From: Rhizobium sp. WYCCWR10014
GTDB taxonomy: Bacteria > Pseudomonadota > Alphaproteobacteria > Rhizobiales > Rhizobiaceae
Length of the DNA: 64,000 nucleotides
Reading direction: 5' to 3'
Assembly: GCF_001657485.1 (NCBI RefSeq)
Contig: NZ_LXFU01000046.1
Span: 1-64,000, forward strand
A model generated the notes under the pieces. That model saw only the letters and a list, made by a program, of their open reading frames with translations. It was not told the origin of the DNA and made no database searches. The translations under genes and the position numbers were made by a program. Of this stretch, positions 34,901 through 42,108 are shown piece after piece (position 1 is the stretch's first letter; every line of letters starts with the position of its first letter).

Positions 34901-36029
34901 CGAACTCGGAAAAAAATCGGCGGAACTGCTGGTGCGCCGCTATGTGCAGGATCATGGCGAGTGGCCTGTCTCCTTCGGGTTGACGGCCTGGGGCACGTCA
35001 AACATGCGCACCGGCGGCGACGATATCGCCCAGGCGCTGGCGCTGATCGGCGTCAAGCCGCTCTGGGACATGAGCTCGCGCCGTGTCACCGGCTACGAGA
35101 TCATTCCGCCGGCGATGCTCGGGCGGCCGCGCGTCGACGTGACGCTCCGCATTTCCGGCTTCTTCCGCGATGCCTTTCCCGAGCAGATCGCGCTATTCGA
35201 CAAGGCGATCCGTGCCGTCGGCGCGCTTGAAGAGGACGAGGCCGACAATCCGATCGCAACGCGCATGTGCGGCGAGGCGGCAAGGCTTGGCGCCGCCGGC
35301 CTCGACGAAGTCTCGGCAAAGCGCCGGGCGGGCTATCGCGTCTTCGGTTCGAAGCCTGGTGCCTATGGTGCCGGGCTGCAGGCGCTGATCGACGAAAAGG
35401 GCTGGGAGCGGCGCGCCGATCTCGCCGAGGCCTATCTCGTTTGGGGCAGCTATGCCTATGGCGCCGGGGAGGAGGGCAGGGCCGAACGCAGCCTGTTCGA
35501 GGAGCGGCTGCGCTCGGTGCAGGCTGTGATCCAGAACCAGGACAATCGCGAGCACGATCTGCTCGACAGCGACGACTACTACCAGTTCGAGGGCGGCATG
35601 ACCGCCGCTGCCGAGCAACTCACTGGTGCGCGTCCTTCGATCTATCATAACGACCATTCCAGGCCGGAAAAGCCGGTGATCCGCTCGCTGGAGGAGGAGA
35701 TCGGCCGGGTTGTGCGCGGCCGCGTCGTCAATCCGAAATGGATCGCGGGCGTCATGCGCCACGGCTACAAGGGCGCCGCCGAGATCGCCGCCACCGTCGA
35801 TTATCTCTTCGCCTTTTCGGCGACGACGGGCGCAGTTGGCGAACATCATTTCGAGGCGGTCTACCAAGCCTTCGTCGTCGATCCCAGTGTCGCCGGCTTC
35901 ATGGTCGAGAAGAACCCGGCGGCATTCGACGAGATGAGAGAGCGGCTGCTTGAGGCGATCGACCGCAGCCTCTGGACGCCGCGCAGCAATTCGGCCCGAT
36001 TCGAGCTTAATCAAAGAACGAGAGCATGA
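31920..36029 (+). CDS. cobN: Cobaltochelatase subunit CobN with in-frame repeat insertions
   Basis: 1369 aa, about 100 longer than the usual 1250-1280. CobN is the large subunit that inserts Co2+ into hydrogenobyrinic acid a,c-diamide with CobS and CobT; recognisable parts include YPNRDGRLGNGVGLDTPAGT, HMGKHGNLEWLPGKALALS, the AWGTSNMRTGGDDIAQALAL stretch and PSIYHNDHSRPEKPVIRSLE. Residues ~213-271 and ~818-863 are encoded by two palindromic elements (32556-32731 and 34372-34506) and read as low-complexity inserts. The stop codon lies within a third repeat (36022-36070), so the natural C-terminus may be changed. Frame is kept throughout, so a functional protein is plausible. Confidence 0.95.
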   Translation: MHLLLAQQGTISDGEEAIDLGQTPGDILFLSAADSELAAIATAHRERGAAPSLRLASLMSLKHPMSVDTYVERTARHAKLIIVRALGGASYFHYALEALHAAAARAGALIAVLPGDARPDAGLVPFSNVDLDDLNALWAYLIEGGDANARAFLDYAGAMLSGTEKPAPAVPLMKAGIWWPGRGLIGVEEWRRVVAAEMSSRVAAPSSVALGIPPSVLPDISPTSGEIGKSLGLPMRETFEDAAPSAEEMERGLSSLISPLVGEMSGRTEGGTANSTQQASPTVAISFYRALVQSGETGPIEALIEALMALGLRPLPVFAYSLKDSISTGILESVFSTLKPDVVINTTGFAVSAPGANRQPTVLEAHEAIVLQAILSASSREAWLSSSQGLSARDLGMNVALPEVDGRVLARAVSFKTAARYDAAVEMNIVASEPDAGRVRYTAKLAANWARLRKTSAGDRRIALVMANYPNRDGRLGNGVGLDTPAGTIEVLKAMRAAGYPLAEIPTDGDALIRYLMEGPTNSGSDGKIIRETLSLSRYNSFLESLPNKIQDEVRARWGNPEDDPYFREGVFALSFARFGEVLVGIQPARGYNIDPKESYHSPDLVPPHGYLAFYACLRCEFGAHAIIHMGKHGNLEWLPGKALALSETCYPEAILGPLPHLYPFIVNDPGEGTQAKRRSAAVIIDHLTPPLTRAESYGPLKDLEALVDEYYEASGGDPRRIRLLSRQILDLVTDIGLDRDAGIAKGESEGEALKKLDAYLCDLKEMQIRDGLHVFGVSPEGRLLTDLTVALARVPRGLGEGGDASLQRAIAVDTFVNPSPTPPHKGEGLAGRTISTSALVAEVAASAAVSPSHLWGGVGEGSSFDPLDTDMAAVWTGPRPHILADILDAPWRTNGDTVERIELLAAKLVSGEIDCPADWKATHAVLFEIQTRLKPSILACGPAEIAGLLAGLDGRFVAPGPSGAPTRGRPDVLPTGRNFYSVDSRAVPTPAAYELGKKSAELLVRRYVQDHGEWPVSFGLTAWGTSNMRTGGDDIAQALALIGVKPLWDMSSRRVTGYEIIPPAMLGRPRVDVTLRISGFFRDAFPEQIALFDKAIRAVGALEEDEADNPIATRMCGEAARLGAAGLDEVSAKRRAGYRVFGSKPGAYGAGLQALIDEKGWERRADLAEAYLVWGSYAYGAGEEGRAERSLFEERLRSVQAVIQNQDNREHDLLDSDDYYQFEGGMTAAAEQLTGARPSIYHNDHSRPEKPVIRSLEEEIGRVVRGRVVNPKWIAGVMRHGYKGAAEIAATVDYLFAFSATTGAVGEHHFEAVYQAFVVDPSVAGFMVEKNPAAFDEMRERLLEAIDRSLWTPRSNSARFELNQRTRA
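32556..32731. repeat. Inverted-repeat element type A (copy 2) inside cobN
   Basis: 176 bp with the same ~44-bp inverted arms as 30128-30276. It is read in frame, giving GIPPSVLPDISPTSGEIG and, from the right arm, SPLVGEMSGRTEGG. It interrupts cobN at about codon 213. Confidence 0.88.
34372..34506. repeat. Inverted-repeat element type B inside cobN
   Basis: Perfect 23-bp inverted arms (34372-34394 with 34484-34506), rich in CCCCTCCCC, about 135 bp in total and different in sequence from type A. Read in frame as NPSPTPPHKGEG on the left arm and LWGGVGEG on the right, at about codons 818-863. Confidence 0.88.
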
Positions 36030-36070
36030 TGTCGTCCGAAAAGCGCTTACACTTTTCGGCATCATTCTCT
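36022..36070. repeat. Palindromic repeat, GAGCATGATG family (copy 2), holding the cobN stop
   Basis: Same 49-bp palindrome as at 11425 and 51736. Its GAGCATGATG end overlaps the last codons and the TGA of cobN, and cobO starts 31 bp after it. Confidence 0.8.
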
Positions 36071-36100
36071 AGCCGCCAGACAACAGAATGAGGTGAACCA

Positions 36101-36751
36101 ATGAGCGACGAGACCACGAACAGCGAGATCGGAGAAGCCGGGAGCGGCAAGGACGATGCGCGCCACGCCGAGAAGATGGCGAAGAAGAAGGCCGCGCGCG
36201 ACAAAATCATGGCGACCAAGACCGATGGCAAAGGCCTGATCATCGTCCACACCGGCAAGGGCAAGGGGAAGTCGTCGGCCGCCTTCGGCATGATCTTCCG
36301 CCACATCGCCCACGGCAAGCCCTCGGCTGTCGTGCAGTTCATCAAGGGTGCGATGTGGACCGGCGAACGCGACCTGATCGAGAAGCATTTCTCCGACCTC
36401 TGCCAGTTCCACACGATGGGCGAGGGTTTCACCTGGGAAACGCAGGACCGCGCCCGCGATGTCGCCGCAGCCTCTGCCGCCTGGGAAAAGGCCAAGGAGC
36501 TGATCCGCGATGAAAGCAACTCCATGGTGCTGCTCGACGAGATCAACATCGCGCTGCGCTATGACTATCTCGACATTAACGATGTCGTCGCTTTCCTGAA
36601 GAGCGAGAAGCCCGCCATGACCCATGTCGTGCTGACCGGGCGCAACGCCAAGGAAGAACTGATCGAAATCGCCGATCTGGTGACTGAGATGGAGCTCGTC
36701 AAGCATCCCTTCCGCTCCGGCATCAAGGGCCAGCCGGGCGTGGAGTTCTGA
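36101..36751 (+). CDS. cobO: Corrinoid adenosyltransferase (CobO/BtuR)
   Basis: 216 aa. After a charged N-terminal extension (EKMAKKKAARDKIMATK) comes the P-loop LIIVHTGKGKGKSSAAFGM, VVQFIKGAMWTGERDLIEKH, LDEINIALRYDYLD and VVLTGRNAKEELIEIADLVT. It transfers the adenosyl group from ATP to Co(I) of the corrinoid. Last gene of the riboswitch-led cobU-cobW-cobN-cobO unit, 71 bp after cobN with the palindromic repeat in between. Confidence 0.95.
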   Translation: MSDETTNSEIGEAGSGKDDARHAEKMAKKKAARDKIMATKTDGKGLIIVHTGKGKGKSSAAFGMIFRHIAHGKPSAVVQFIKGAMWTGERDLIEKHFSDLCQFHTMGEGFTWETQDRARDVAAASAAWEKAKELIRDESNSMVLLDEINIALRYDYLDINDVVAFLKSEKPAMTHVVLTGRNAKEELIEIADLVTEMELVKHPFRSGIKGQPGVEF

Positions 36752-36756
36752 GAGGG

Positions 36757-37551
36757 TCAGTTGAGCGCGAGGCTGCGCAGGATGGCAGCCGTTTCCTCAT
36801 CCGCCGGAAAGAAAGATTCGACTGCGAGTTCCGACAAAGTGATGTCGACGGGCGTGCCGAAGATCGTCGTTGTCGAGATTAGGGAAAGCAAGCCGGCCTT
36901 GGTCCCAAGCTGAAGGGGAACGGCGATGCCGGCATAGTCGGTGTGGACCTCGTCAGCGGTTTTAGGCGCTGGATAGGACAACAACTCCTTTAAAAGCTTG
37001 TCCAACATTGGATCGCCCGAAGCCGAGAACTGTTGGCGCAGCCTGCCGATAAGGTGGGCGCGCCACTCGGAAAGGTTTTTGATATGGGGGGCCAATCCTT
37101 GTGGATGCAGGCTGAGGCGCAGTACGTTGACGGGTGCCGTGAGCAGAGACTGGTCGGCAACGGCTGAGAGCAACGGAGCGATGGCCGCATTGGCCGCGAT
37201 GAGTGTCCAATGTCGGTCGACGGCGATTGCTGGGAAGGGCTCGTGCCCTTTCAGCACGATGTCGATGGCGCGACGGGCCGGTTCCATTGCGGGATCGTCG
37301 AGCGCGCGTTCGGCAAAAACAGGAGCGAAACCCGCCGCGAGCAGCAGCGGGTTCCGATCGCGAAGGGGCACATCGAGCCGTTCGGCAAGATGCAGCAGCA
37401 TGTCGCGGCTCGGTGTCGAGCGCCCGCTCTCGATGAAGCTCAGATGCCGCTGCGAGATCTCCGCCTCCAGCGCGAGCTCGAGCTGGCTCATGCGGCGGCG
37501 CTGTCGCCATTCGCGCAGATGGTCTCCAAGCGAGCGGGCGGTCGGCGTCAT
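36757..37551 (-). CDS. XRE-family regulator with MmyB-like ligand-binding domain
   Basis: 264 aa. Helix-turn-helix at residues ~10-65 (LREWRQRRRMSQLELALEAE, SQRHLSFIESGRSTPSRDML), then the MmyB-like domain (FPAIAVDRHWTLIAANAAIA, LRLSLHPQGLAPHIKNLSEW). Related proteins in Actinobacteria and Proteobacteria bind small hydrophobic ligands. Its start overlaps the last base of the SnoaL-like gene stop (TGATG), so the two are translationally coupled. The pair separates cobO from cobE. Target unknown. Confidence 0.87.
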   Translation of the reverse strand: MTPTARSLGDHLREWRQRRRMSQLELALEAEISQRHLSFIESGRSTPSRDMLLHLAERLDVPLRDRNPLLLAAGFAPVFAERALDDPAMEPARRAIDIVLKGHEPFPAIAVDRHWTLIAANAAIAPLLSAVADQSLLTAPVNVLRLSLHPQGLAPHIKNLSEWRAHLIGRLRQQFSASGDPMLDKLLKELLSYPAPKTADEVHTDYAGIAVPLQLGTKAGLLSLISTTTIFGTPVDITLSELAVESFFPADEETAAILRSLALN

Positions 37552-37916
37552 CAGGCGGCTTCCGGCAGCAAATCTATGAACCCGCGGACGGATTTCAGCT
37601 TGCCGCCCTCGAGCTCAGCGAAATCCGTGCCCTTGATCAACGCTTCGCCTTCTTCCGGACCAAGGCCCCAGGAGAAGCGCAGGTTGTCGCCGTAGCCGTC
37701 GGCCGCCCCGATCAGGGCGAAGCGGAAGCCGGGGAAGCGGCTTTGCACGGCCTCGACCAGCGAATTGATCTGCTCATGGCCCTCGCCGCGCATCAGTGGG
37801 TCGATATAGGTCGCGGCTTCGCTCCAGCTCTCGGCGATGAGAGCGCGGCGGCGAGCGGCATCCGTCTCATTCCAGATGGCGAGATAGCGCTCTGCGTTGG
37901 TGTTTGCTTCGTTCAT
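37551..37916 (-). CDS. SnoaL-like (NTF2 fold) protein
   Basis: 121 aa from the ATG at 37916, with AAGGAG upstream; the frame extends 16 codons further without a ribosome site. Pattern YLAIWNETDAARRRALIAES, YIDPLMRGEGHEQINSLVEA, FPGFRFALIGAADGYGDNLR and KGTDFAELEGGKLKSVRGFI is typical of nuclear-transport-factor-2-like polyketide-cyclase relatives. A small ligand-binding or isomerase role is possible; the partner regulator downstream may sense its ligand (inference). Confidence 0.82.
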   Translation of the reverse strand: MNEANTNAERYLAIWNETDAARRRALIAESWSEAATYIDPLMRGEGHEQINSLVEAVQSRFPGFRFALIGAADGYGDNLRFSWGLGPEEGEALIKGTDFAELEGGKLKSVRGFIDLLPEAA

Positions 37917-38027
37917 CGGGTCATCTCCTTCTGATCGCCCATCAGTTCCAGGCAGCCCGATCATGCGGGAAGGCGGTGCACCTTATCAATTACGCCAGAG
38001 GTAATGGAAGATGGTCGAGGGTTTGGG

Positions 38028-38220
38028 TCAGACGCCGAGCCACAGGCGCAGCGGATTTGCCGGGTCGGCGAGCAGCTTTACCGCAAGGGCGACGCAGACG
38101 ATCACAAGCAGCGGCTGATGGGCTTTGCGCCGATGCGTATGGCAAGCCGCGAGCCCAGTTGAGCGCCGAGGAATTGGCAGACACCCATCAACAGGCCGAT
38201 CTTCCAGAGTATCGCGCGAT
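38028..38220 (-). pseudogene. Remnant of a TSUP (TauE/SafE) membrane permease, 3' end only
   Basis: Read leftward, two frames together give LWKIGLLMGVCQFLGAQLGS, RLAIRIGAK, then after a frame change near 38120 PLLVIVCVALAVKLLADPAN, PLRLWLGV and a stop at 38028. This is the C-terminal quarter of a sulfite-exporter-like permease; the rest is missing, replaced upstream by sequence running into cobE on the other strand. One frameshift and a 5' truncation mean it is not functional. Confidence 0.65.
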
Positions 38221-38329
38221 ATCGGGCAAGGTGGTATTCCGGGCAGGGATTTCGGACGGCCTTGTTGCATTTGCCGTCCCAAGCTGCAATGGCTGCAAGG
38301 ACATGGGCAGGGCGTATTTGACGGTTTCC

Positions 38330-38749
38330 ATGAGCGATATCTCTTTCGATACGGCGAGGCGCCATGTGCTCGGCCTCGGCTGCGAGCGCGGGATGTCGCC
38401 TGCCGAGATGCTGGCGCTTGCGATCGAGGCGCTCGACTTAGCAGATATCGGCGCGGCGGAACTCGCAGCCATTGCCTCGATCGACAGCCGAAGACTGGAG
38501 CCGGCGATCCTTGCGATTGCCGCGCATTTTTCCGTGCCTGCCGTCTTCTTCGACGCGCTGCGGCTGGAAGCGGAGACGCCGCGGCTCGCGAATCCCTCTG
38601 CAATCGTCTTTGCCCGCGTTGGCTGCCATGGCGTCGCCGAGGCCGCTGCGCTGGCGGCTGCGGGGCCGGATGCCGAGCTTGCTGTCGCCAAGATCAAATC
38701 TGCGCATGCGACGGCGGCAGTCGCCCGCATCCTGTTGCAGAATGGCTGA
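38330..38749 (+). CDS. cobE: Cobalamin biosynthesis protein CobE (CbiG C-terminal type)
   Basis: 139 aa from the ATG at 38330; a TTG at 38318 would add four residues and no strong ribosome site is seen. The motif HVLGLGCERGMSPAEMLALA followed by LAAIASIDSRRLEPAILAIA, HFSVPAVFFDALRLEAETP and FARVGCHGVAEAAALAAAG is the CobE/CbiG-C fold. In the aerobic pathway CobE is required but its reaction is not firmly known. The upstream side is disturbed by the permease remnant, so its original promoter may be lost. Confidence 0.85.
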   Translation: MSDISFDTARRHVLGLGCERGMSPAEMLALAIEALDLADIGAAELAAIASIDSRRLEPAILAIAAHFSVPAVFFDALRLEAETPRLANPSAIVFARVGCHGVAEAAALAAAGPDAELAVAKIKSAHATAAVARILLQNG

Positions 38750-38821
38750 TGGGCGTTATGGTGGCGGCATTTCGTAGCGCGGTGCGGCGCCATCGCGAAG
38801 ACAGCATATAAAGGAACATTC

Positions 38822-39775
38822 ATGCATAAGGTCATCTATGACACCGACCCTGGCGTCGACGACGCCATGGCGCTTCTCTTCCTGCATCGTCATCCCGAGA
38901 TCGACCTTCTCGGTATCACCACGGTCTTCGGTAACGCCTCGGTCGAGACGACGACGCGCAATGCGCTCTTCCTCAAGCGCGAATGGAATATTCCGGCACC
39001 CGTTTCCAAAGGCGCCAGCGTTACCATCGATTCCTCGCGCGCGGAGCGGCCATGGCCGGCCATGGTGCATGGCGAGAACGGCCTCGGCGATATCGACGTG
39101 CCCGAGACGATCGACCTGCCGCTCGATCCGCGCCCGGCGCATCGCTTTATCATCGACACGGTGCGCGCCCATCCGGGCGAAGTGCGACTCGTCGCCGTTG
39201 GCCGAATGACCAATCTGGCGCTGGCGCTGAAGGAAGACCCCGAGATTGCGACGCTGGCCAAGGACGTCGTCATCATGGGCGGCAATTTTTATGTGCCGGG
39301 CAATGTCTCGCCGGTCGCCGAGGCCAATATCCACGGTGATCCTGAGGCTGCCGACATCGTCATGACCGCGCCCTGGAAGGTGGCAGTGATCGGCCTCGAC
39401 GTCACCGCGGTCACCACGATGAGCCGCAGCTATCTCGGCGAGATGGCGGCTAGGGGTGACAAGGCGGTCAAGCAGCTCGATGCACTCTCGCAGTCCTACA
39501 TCGATTTCTACAAGCACGCGGTTGAAGACGGCATGATGGTGCATGACAGCTGCGCCTGCGTCTATGTCGTGGTGCCGGAGCTCTTCTCGTCAATATCGGG
39601 TGCGGTGCGTGTCGTCTGCGGCGGCATCGCCGATGGCCAGACGATCGTCAGGCCAGATGGGCGGCGTTTTCCGCCTGATGGCGCTTGGGATGGCTTACCG
39701 AGCCAGGTGGTCTGCACCGGGATTGAGTCGGAGAGGGTCCTGGACCTCATCCGCAATACGCTGCTTGTGGCCTGA
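38822..39775 (+). CDS. Nucleoside hydrolase (IUNH family)
   Basis: 317 aa. The N-terminal Ca2+-binding motif DTDPGVDDAMAL is intact, as are GNASVETTTRNALFL, VAVGRMTNLALAL, MGGNFYVPGNVSPVAEANIH and a C-terminal HDSCACVYV with the active-site His/Asp region. It splits ribonucleosides (or pyrimidine nucleosides) to ribose and base for salvage. It lies 72 bp after cobE, with no evident metabolic connection to the cob genes. Confidence 0.92.
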   Translation: MHKVIYDTDPGVDDAMALLFLHRHPEIDLLGITTVFGNASVETTTRNALFLKREWNIPAPVSKGASVTIDSSRAERPWPAMVHGENGLGDIDVPETIDLPLDPRPAHRFIIDTVRAHPGEVRLVAVGRMTNLALALKEDPEIATLAKDVVIMGGNFYVPGNVSPVAEANIHGDPEAADIVMTAPWKVAVIGLDVTAVTTMSRSYLGEMAARGDKAVKQLDALSQSYIDFYKHAVEDGMMVHDSCACVYVVVPELFSSISGAVRVVCGGIADGQTIVRPDGRRFPPDGAWDGLPSQVVCTGIESERVLDLIRNTLLVA

Positions 39776-39782
39776 CACGCTT

Positions 39783-39811
39783 GAAGGCCGGCAGCATCGC
39801 GGCCGGCCTTC
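39783..39811 (+). terminator. Hairpin after the nucleoside hydrolase gene
   Basis: GAAGGCCGG-N11-CCGGCCTTC, a perfect 9-bp GC-rich stem directly after the nucleoside hydrolase stop and before the cobA operon. It is followed by only a few T residues. Confidence 0.5.
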
Positions 39812-39964
39812 TGGATATATTGCAATATATTCATCGCGTTGTGCGGGTTCTCCGAGGATTTGAATCCGGCACTTCACAAAGTGAGTCATGGTCATCTCAG
39901 CAACTTCAAGTGAGGTGATAGGCGCGGCGTTGACCTTGCCCTTTGCGGGGCCTAGATCAGCAGG

Positions 39965-40804
39965 ATGATCGATGCCGCATTCTCCCATCTTCCGGCGCTT
40001 GAGCCGGGCAGTGTCTGGCTCGTCGGCGCCGGTCCCGGCGATCCCGGGCTTTTGACACTGCTCGCCGCCAAGGGGCTTTCCGAGGCCGACGTCATCGTCC
40101 ACGACGCGCTGGTCAACGAGGAATGCCTGGCGCTGGCGCGGCCGGAAACGCTGGTGGAATATGCCGGTAAACGCGGCGGCAAGCCTTCGGCGAAGCAGCG
40201 CGACATTTCGTTGCGGCTGGTGGAGCTTGCGCGCACCGGCAAGCGAGTGCTGCGGCTGAAGGGCGGTGATCCCTTCGTCTTCGGCCGCGGCGGCGAGGAG
40301 GCGCTGACGCTGGTCGAGCACAATATTCCCTTCCGCATCGTGCCCGGCATCACCGCCGGTATCGGGGGGCTCGCCTATGCCGGCATCCCGGTGACGCATC
40401 GCGACATCAACCATGCCGTGACCTTCCTCACCGGCCATGATTCCTCCGGCATCGTGCCTGATCGGATCAACTGGGATGCGATCGGCCGGGGCTCGCCCGT
40501 CATCGTTATGTACATGGCGATGAAGCATATCGCCGAGATCAGCGCCCGGCTGATCGCCGCGGGACGGCTGGCGGCGGAACCCGTCGCCTTCGTCTGCAAT
40601 GCGGCCACTGGCCGGCAACAGGTGCTGGAAACGACGCTCGGGGAGGCGACCGAGGCCGTCGCTGTCTCCGGGCTGGAGCCGCCGGCGGTGGTCGTCGTCG
40701 GTGAGGTGGTCCGGCTCCGAGCCTCGCTCGACTGGCTTGGTGCGCTGGCGGGGCGGCGCCTGGAACCCGATCCATTCCGCCGGTCCGGCAAGGTGCTGAT
40801 ATGA
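39965..40804 (+). CDS. cobA: Uroporphyrinogen-III C-methyltransferase
   Basis: 279 aa. SUMT fold: GSVWLVGAGPGDPGLLTLLA at the N-terminus, VIVHDALVNEECL, LRLKGGDPFVFGRGGEEA, VPGITAGIGGLAYAGIPVTH and the end AVVVVGEVVRLR. It adds two methyl groups from S-adenosylmethionine to uroporphyrinogen III, giving precorrin-2. First gene of cobA-cobB-cobC-cobD, whose start and stop codons overlap (ATGA) at each junction. Confidence 0.94.
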   Translation: MIDAAFSHLPALEPGSVWLVGAGPGDPGLLTLLAAKGLSEADVIVHDALVNEECLALARPETLVEYAGKRGGKPSAKQRDISLRLVELARTGKRVLRLKGGDPFVFGRGGEEALTLVEHNIPFRIVPGITAGIGGLAYAGIPVTHRDINHAVTFLTGHDSSGIVPDRINWDAIGRGSPVIVMYMAMKHIAEISARLIAAGRLAAEPVAFVCNAATGRQQVLETTLGEATEAVAVSGLEPPAVVVVGEVVRLRASLDWLGALAGRRLEPDPFRRSGKVLI

Positions 40805-42108
40805 GCGGCCTCCTGATCGCAGCCCCTTCCTCCGGCGCCGGCAAGACGACGGTAACGCTCGGGCTGCTCCGAGCGCTTCGCCGGCGCGGCATCGCGGTCG
40901 CGCCCGGCAAGGCCGGCCCTGACTATATCGATCCCGCCTTCCATGCGGCAGCGAGCGGCACGCTCTGTCTGAATTTCGATCCCTGGGCGATGCGCCCGGA
41001 ACTGATCTCGGCCAATGCGGCCCTTCACCGCTCCGGTGACCGCATCCTCGTCATCGAGGCGATGATGGGGCTTTTCGACGGGGCGGCCGACGGAAGGGGA
41101 ACGGCGGCCGATCTTGCCGCCCAGCTGGGGCTTTCCGTGGTGTTGGTCGTCGATGCCTCGCGCATGTCGCAGTCGGTGGCGGCGCTGGTTACTGGTTTTG
41201 CTGGTTTCCGTGCCGATGTGCGCGTCGCCGGCGTCATCCTCAACAAGGTCGGCAGCGACCGGCACGAGGCGATGCTGCGGCAGGCGCTCGAAGCTATCCG
41301 TATGCCTGTCATCGCCGTCATCAGCAGCGACAAGGCGCTTTCCCTGCCGGAGCGGCATCTCGGCCTCGTCCAGGCCGGCGAACACGCAACCCTCGACAAT
41401 TTCATCGACCATGCGGCGGATGCCGTGTCGGAGGAATGTAATTTTGAATTCCTGCTGCGCATCGCCAGGCAGGGGCTCAACCGGCCGTCGGCCGCTAATA
41501 TCGACCGGTTGCCGCCGTTGGGTGCCCGCATCGCCGTGGCGCGCGATGTCGCCTTTGCCTTTTCCTACGAGCATATGCTGCTCGGCTGGCGCCGCCGGGG
41601 TGCTGCGATTTCCTTTTTCTCGCCGCTCGCCGACGAGGCGCCGGCTGGTGATGCCGATGCGATCTATCTGCCCGGCGGTTATCCCGAGCTGCATGCCGGG
41701 CGGTTGGCAGAGGCGCAGAATTTCCGCGCCGGCATGCTCGATGCGGCAGCGCGCGACATCCGGATCTATGGCGAATGCGGCGGCTACATGGTCCTTGGCG
41801 AGGGTCTGATCGATGCGAAGGGGCATCGCCACGAAATGCTCGGCCTGCTGCCCGTCGTCACCACCTATGCCGAGCGAAAGCGCCATCTCGGCTATCGCCG
41901 TGTTGTGCCGCTCGACGGCGCCTTCTTTGCGCGGATGATGACGGCCCATGAATTCCACTATTCCAGCGTCGTCTCCGAGGGCGAGGGCAAGCGGCTTTTT
42001 CAGGTGCAGGATGCGCTCGGAACCGATCTGGGTGCCGCCGGTCTCAGGCGCGACCAGGTGGCAGGCTCCTACATGCACCTGATCGATCTTGCCGGAGCCG
42101 CCGCATGA
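40801..42108 (+). CDS. cobB: Cobyrinic/hydrogenobyrinic acid a,c-diamide synthase
   Basis: 435 aa. N-terminal ATP site LLIAAPSSGAGKTTVTLGLL, substrate region APGKAGPDYIDPAFHAAASG, VIEAMMGLFDG; C-terminal glutamine amidotransferase domain with ICGE-like IYGECGGYMVLGEGLIDAKG containing the nucleophile Cys, and His in GSYMHLIDLAG. It amidates the a and c carboxylates using glutamine and ATP. Overlaps cobA and cobC by four bases on both sides. Confidence 0.94.
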   Translation: MSGLLIAAPSSGAGKTTVTLGLLRALRRRGIAVAPGKAGPDYIDPAFHAAASGTLCLNFDPWAMRPELISANAALHRSGDRILVIEAMMGLFDGAADGRGTAADLAAQLGLSVVLVVDASRMSQSVAALVTGFAGFRADVRVAGVILNKVGSDRHEAMLRQALEAIRMPVIAVISSDKALSLPERHLGLVQAGEHATLDNFIDHAADAVSEECNFEFLLRIARQGLNRPSAANIDRLPPLGARIAVARDVAFAFSYEHMLLGWRRRGAAISFFSPLADEAPAGDADAIYLPGGYPELHAGRLAEAQNFRAGMLDAAARDIRIYGECGGYMVLGEGLIDAKGHRHEMLGLLPVVTTYAERKRHLGYRRVVPLDGAFFARMMTAHEFHYSSVVSEGEGKRLFQVQDALGTDLGAAGLRRDQVAGSYMHLIDLAGAAA

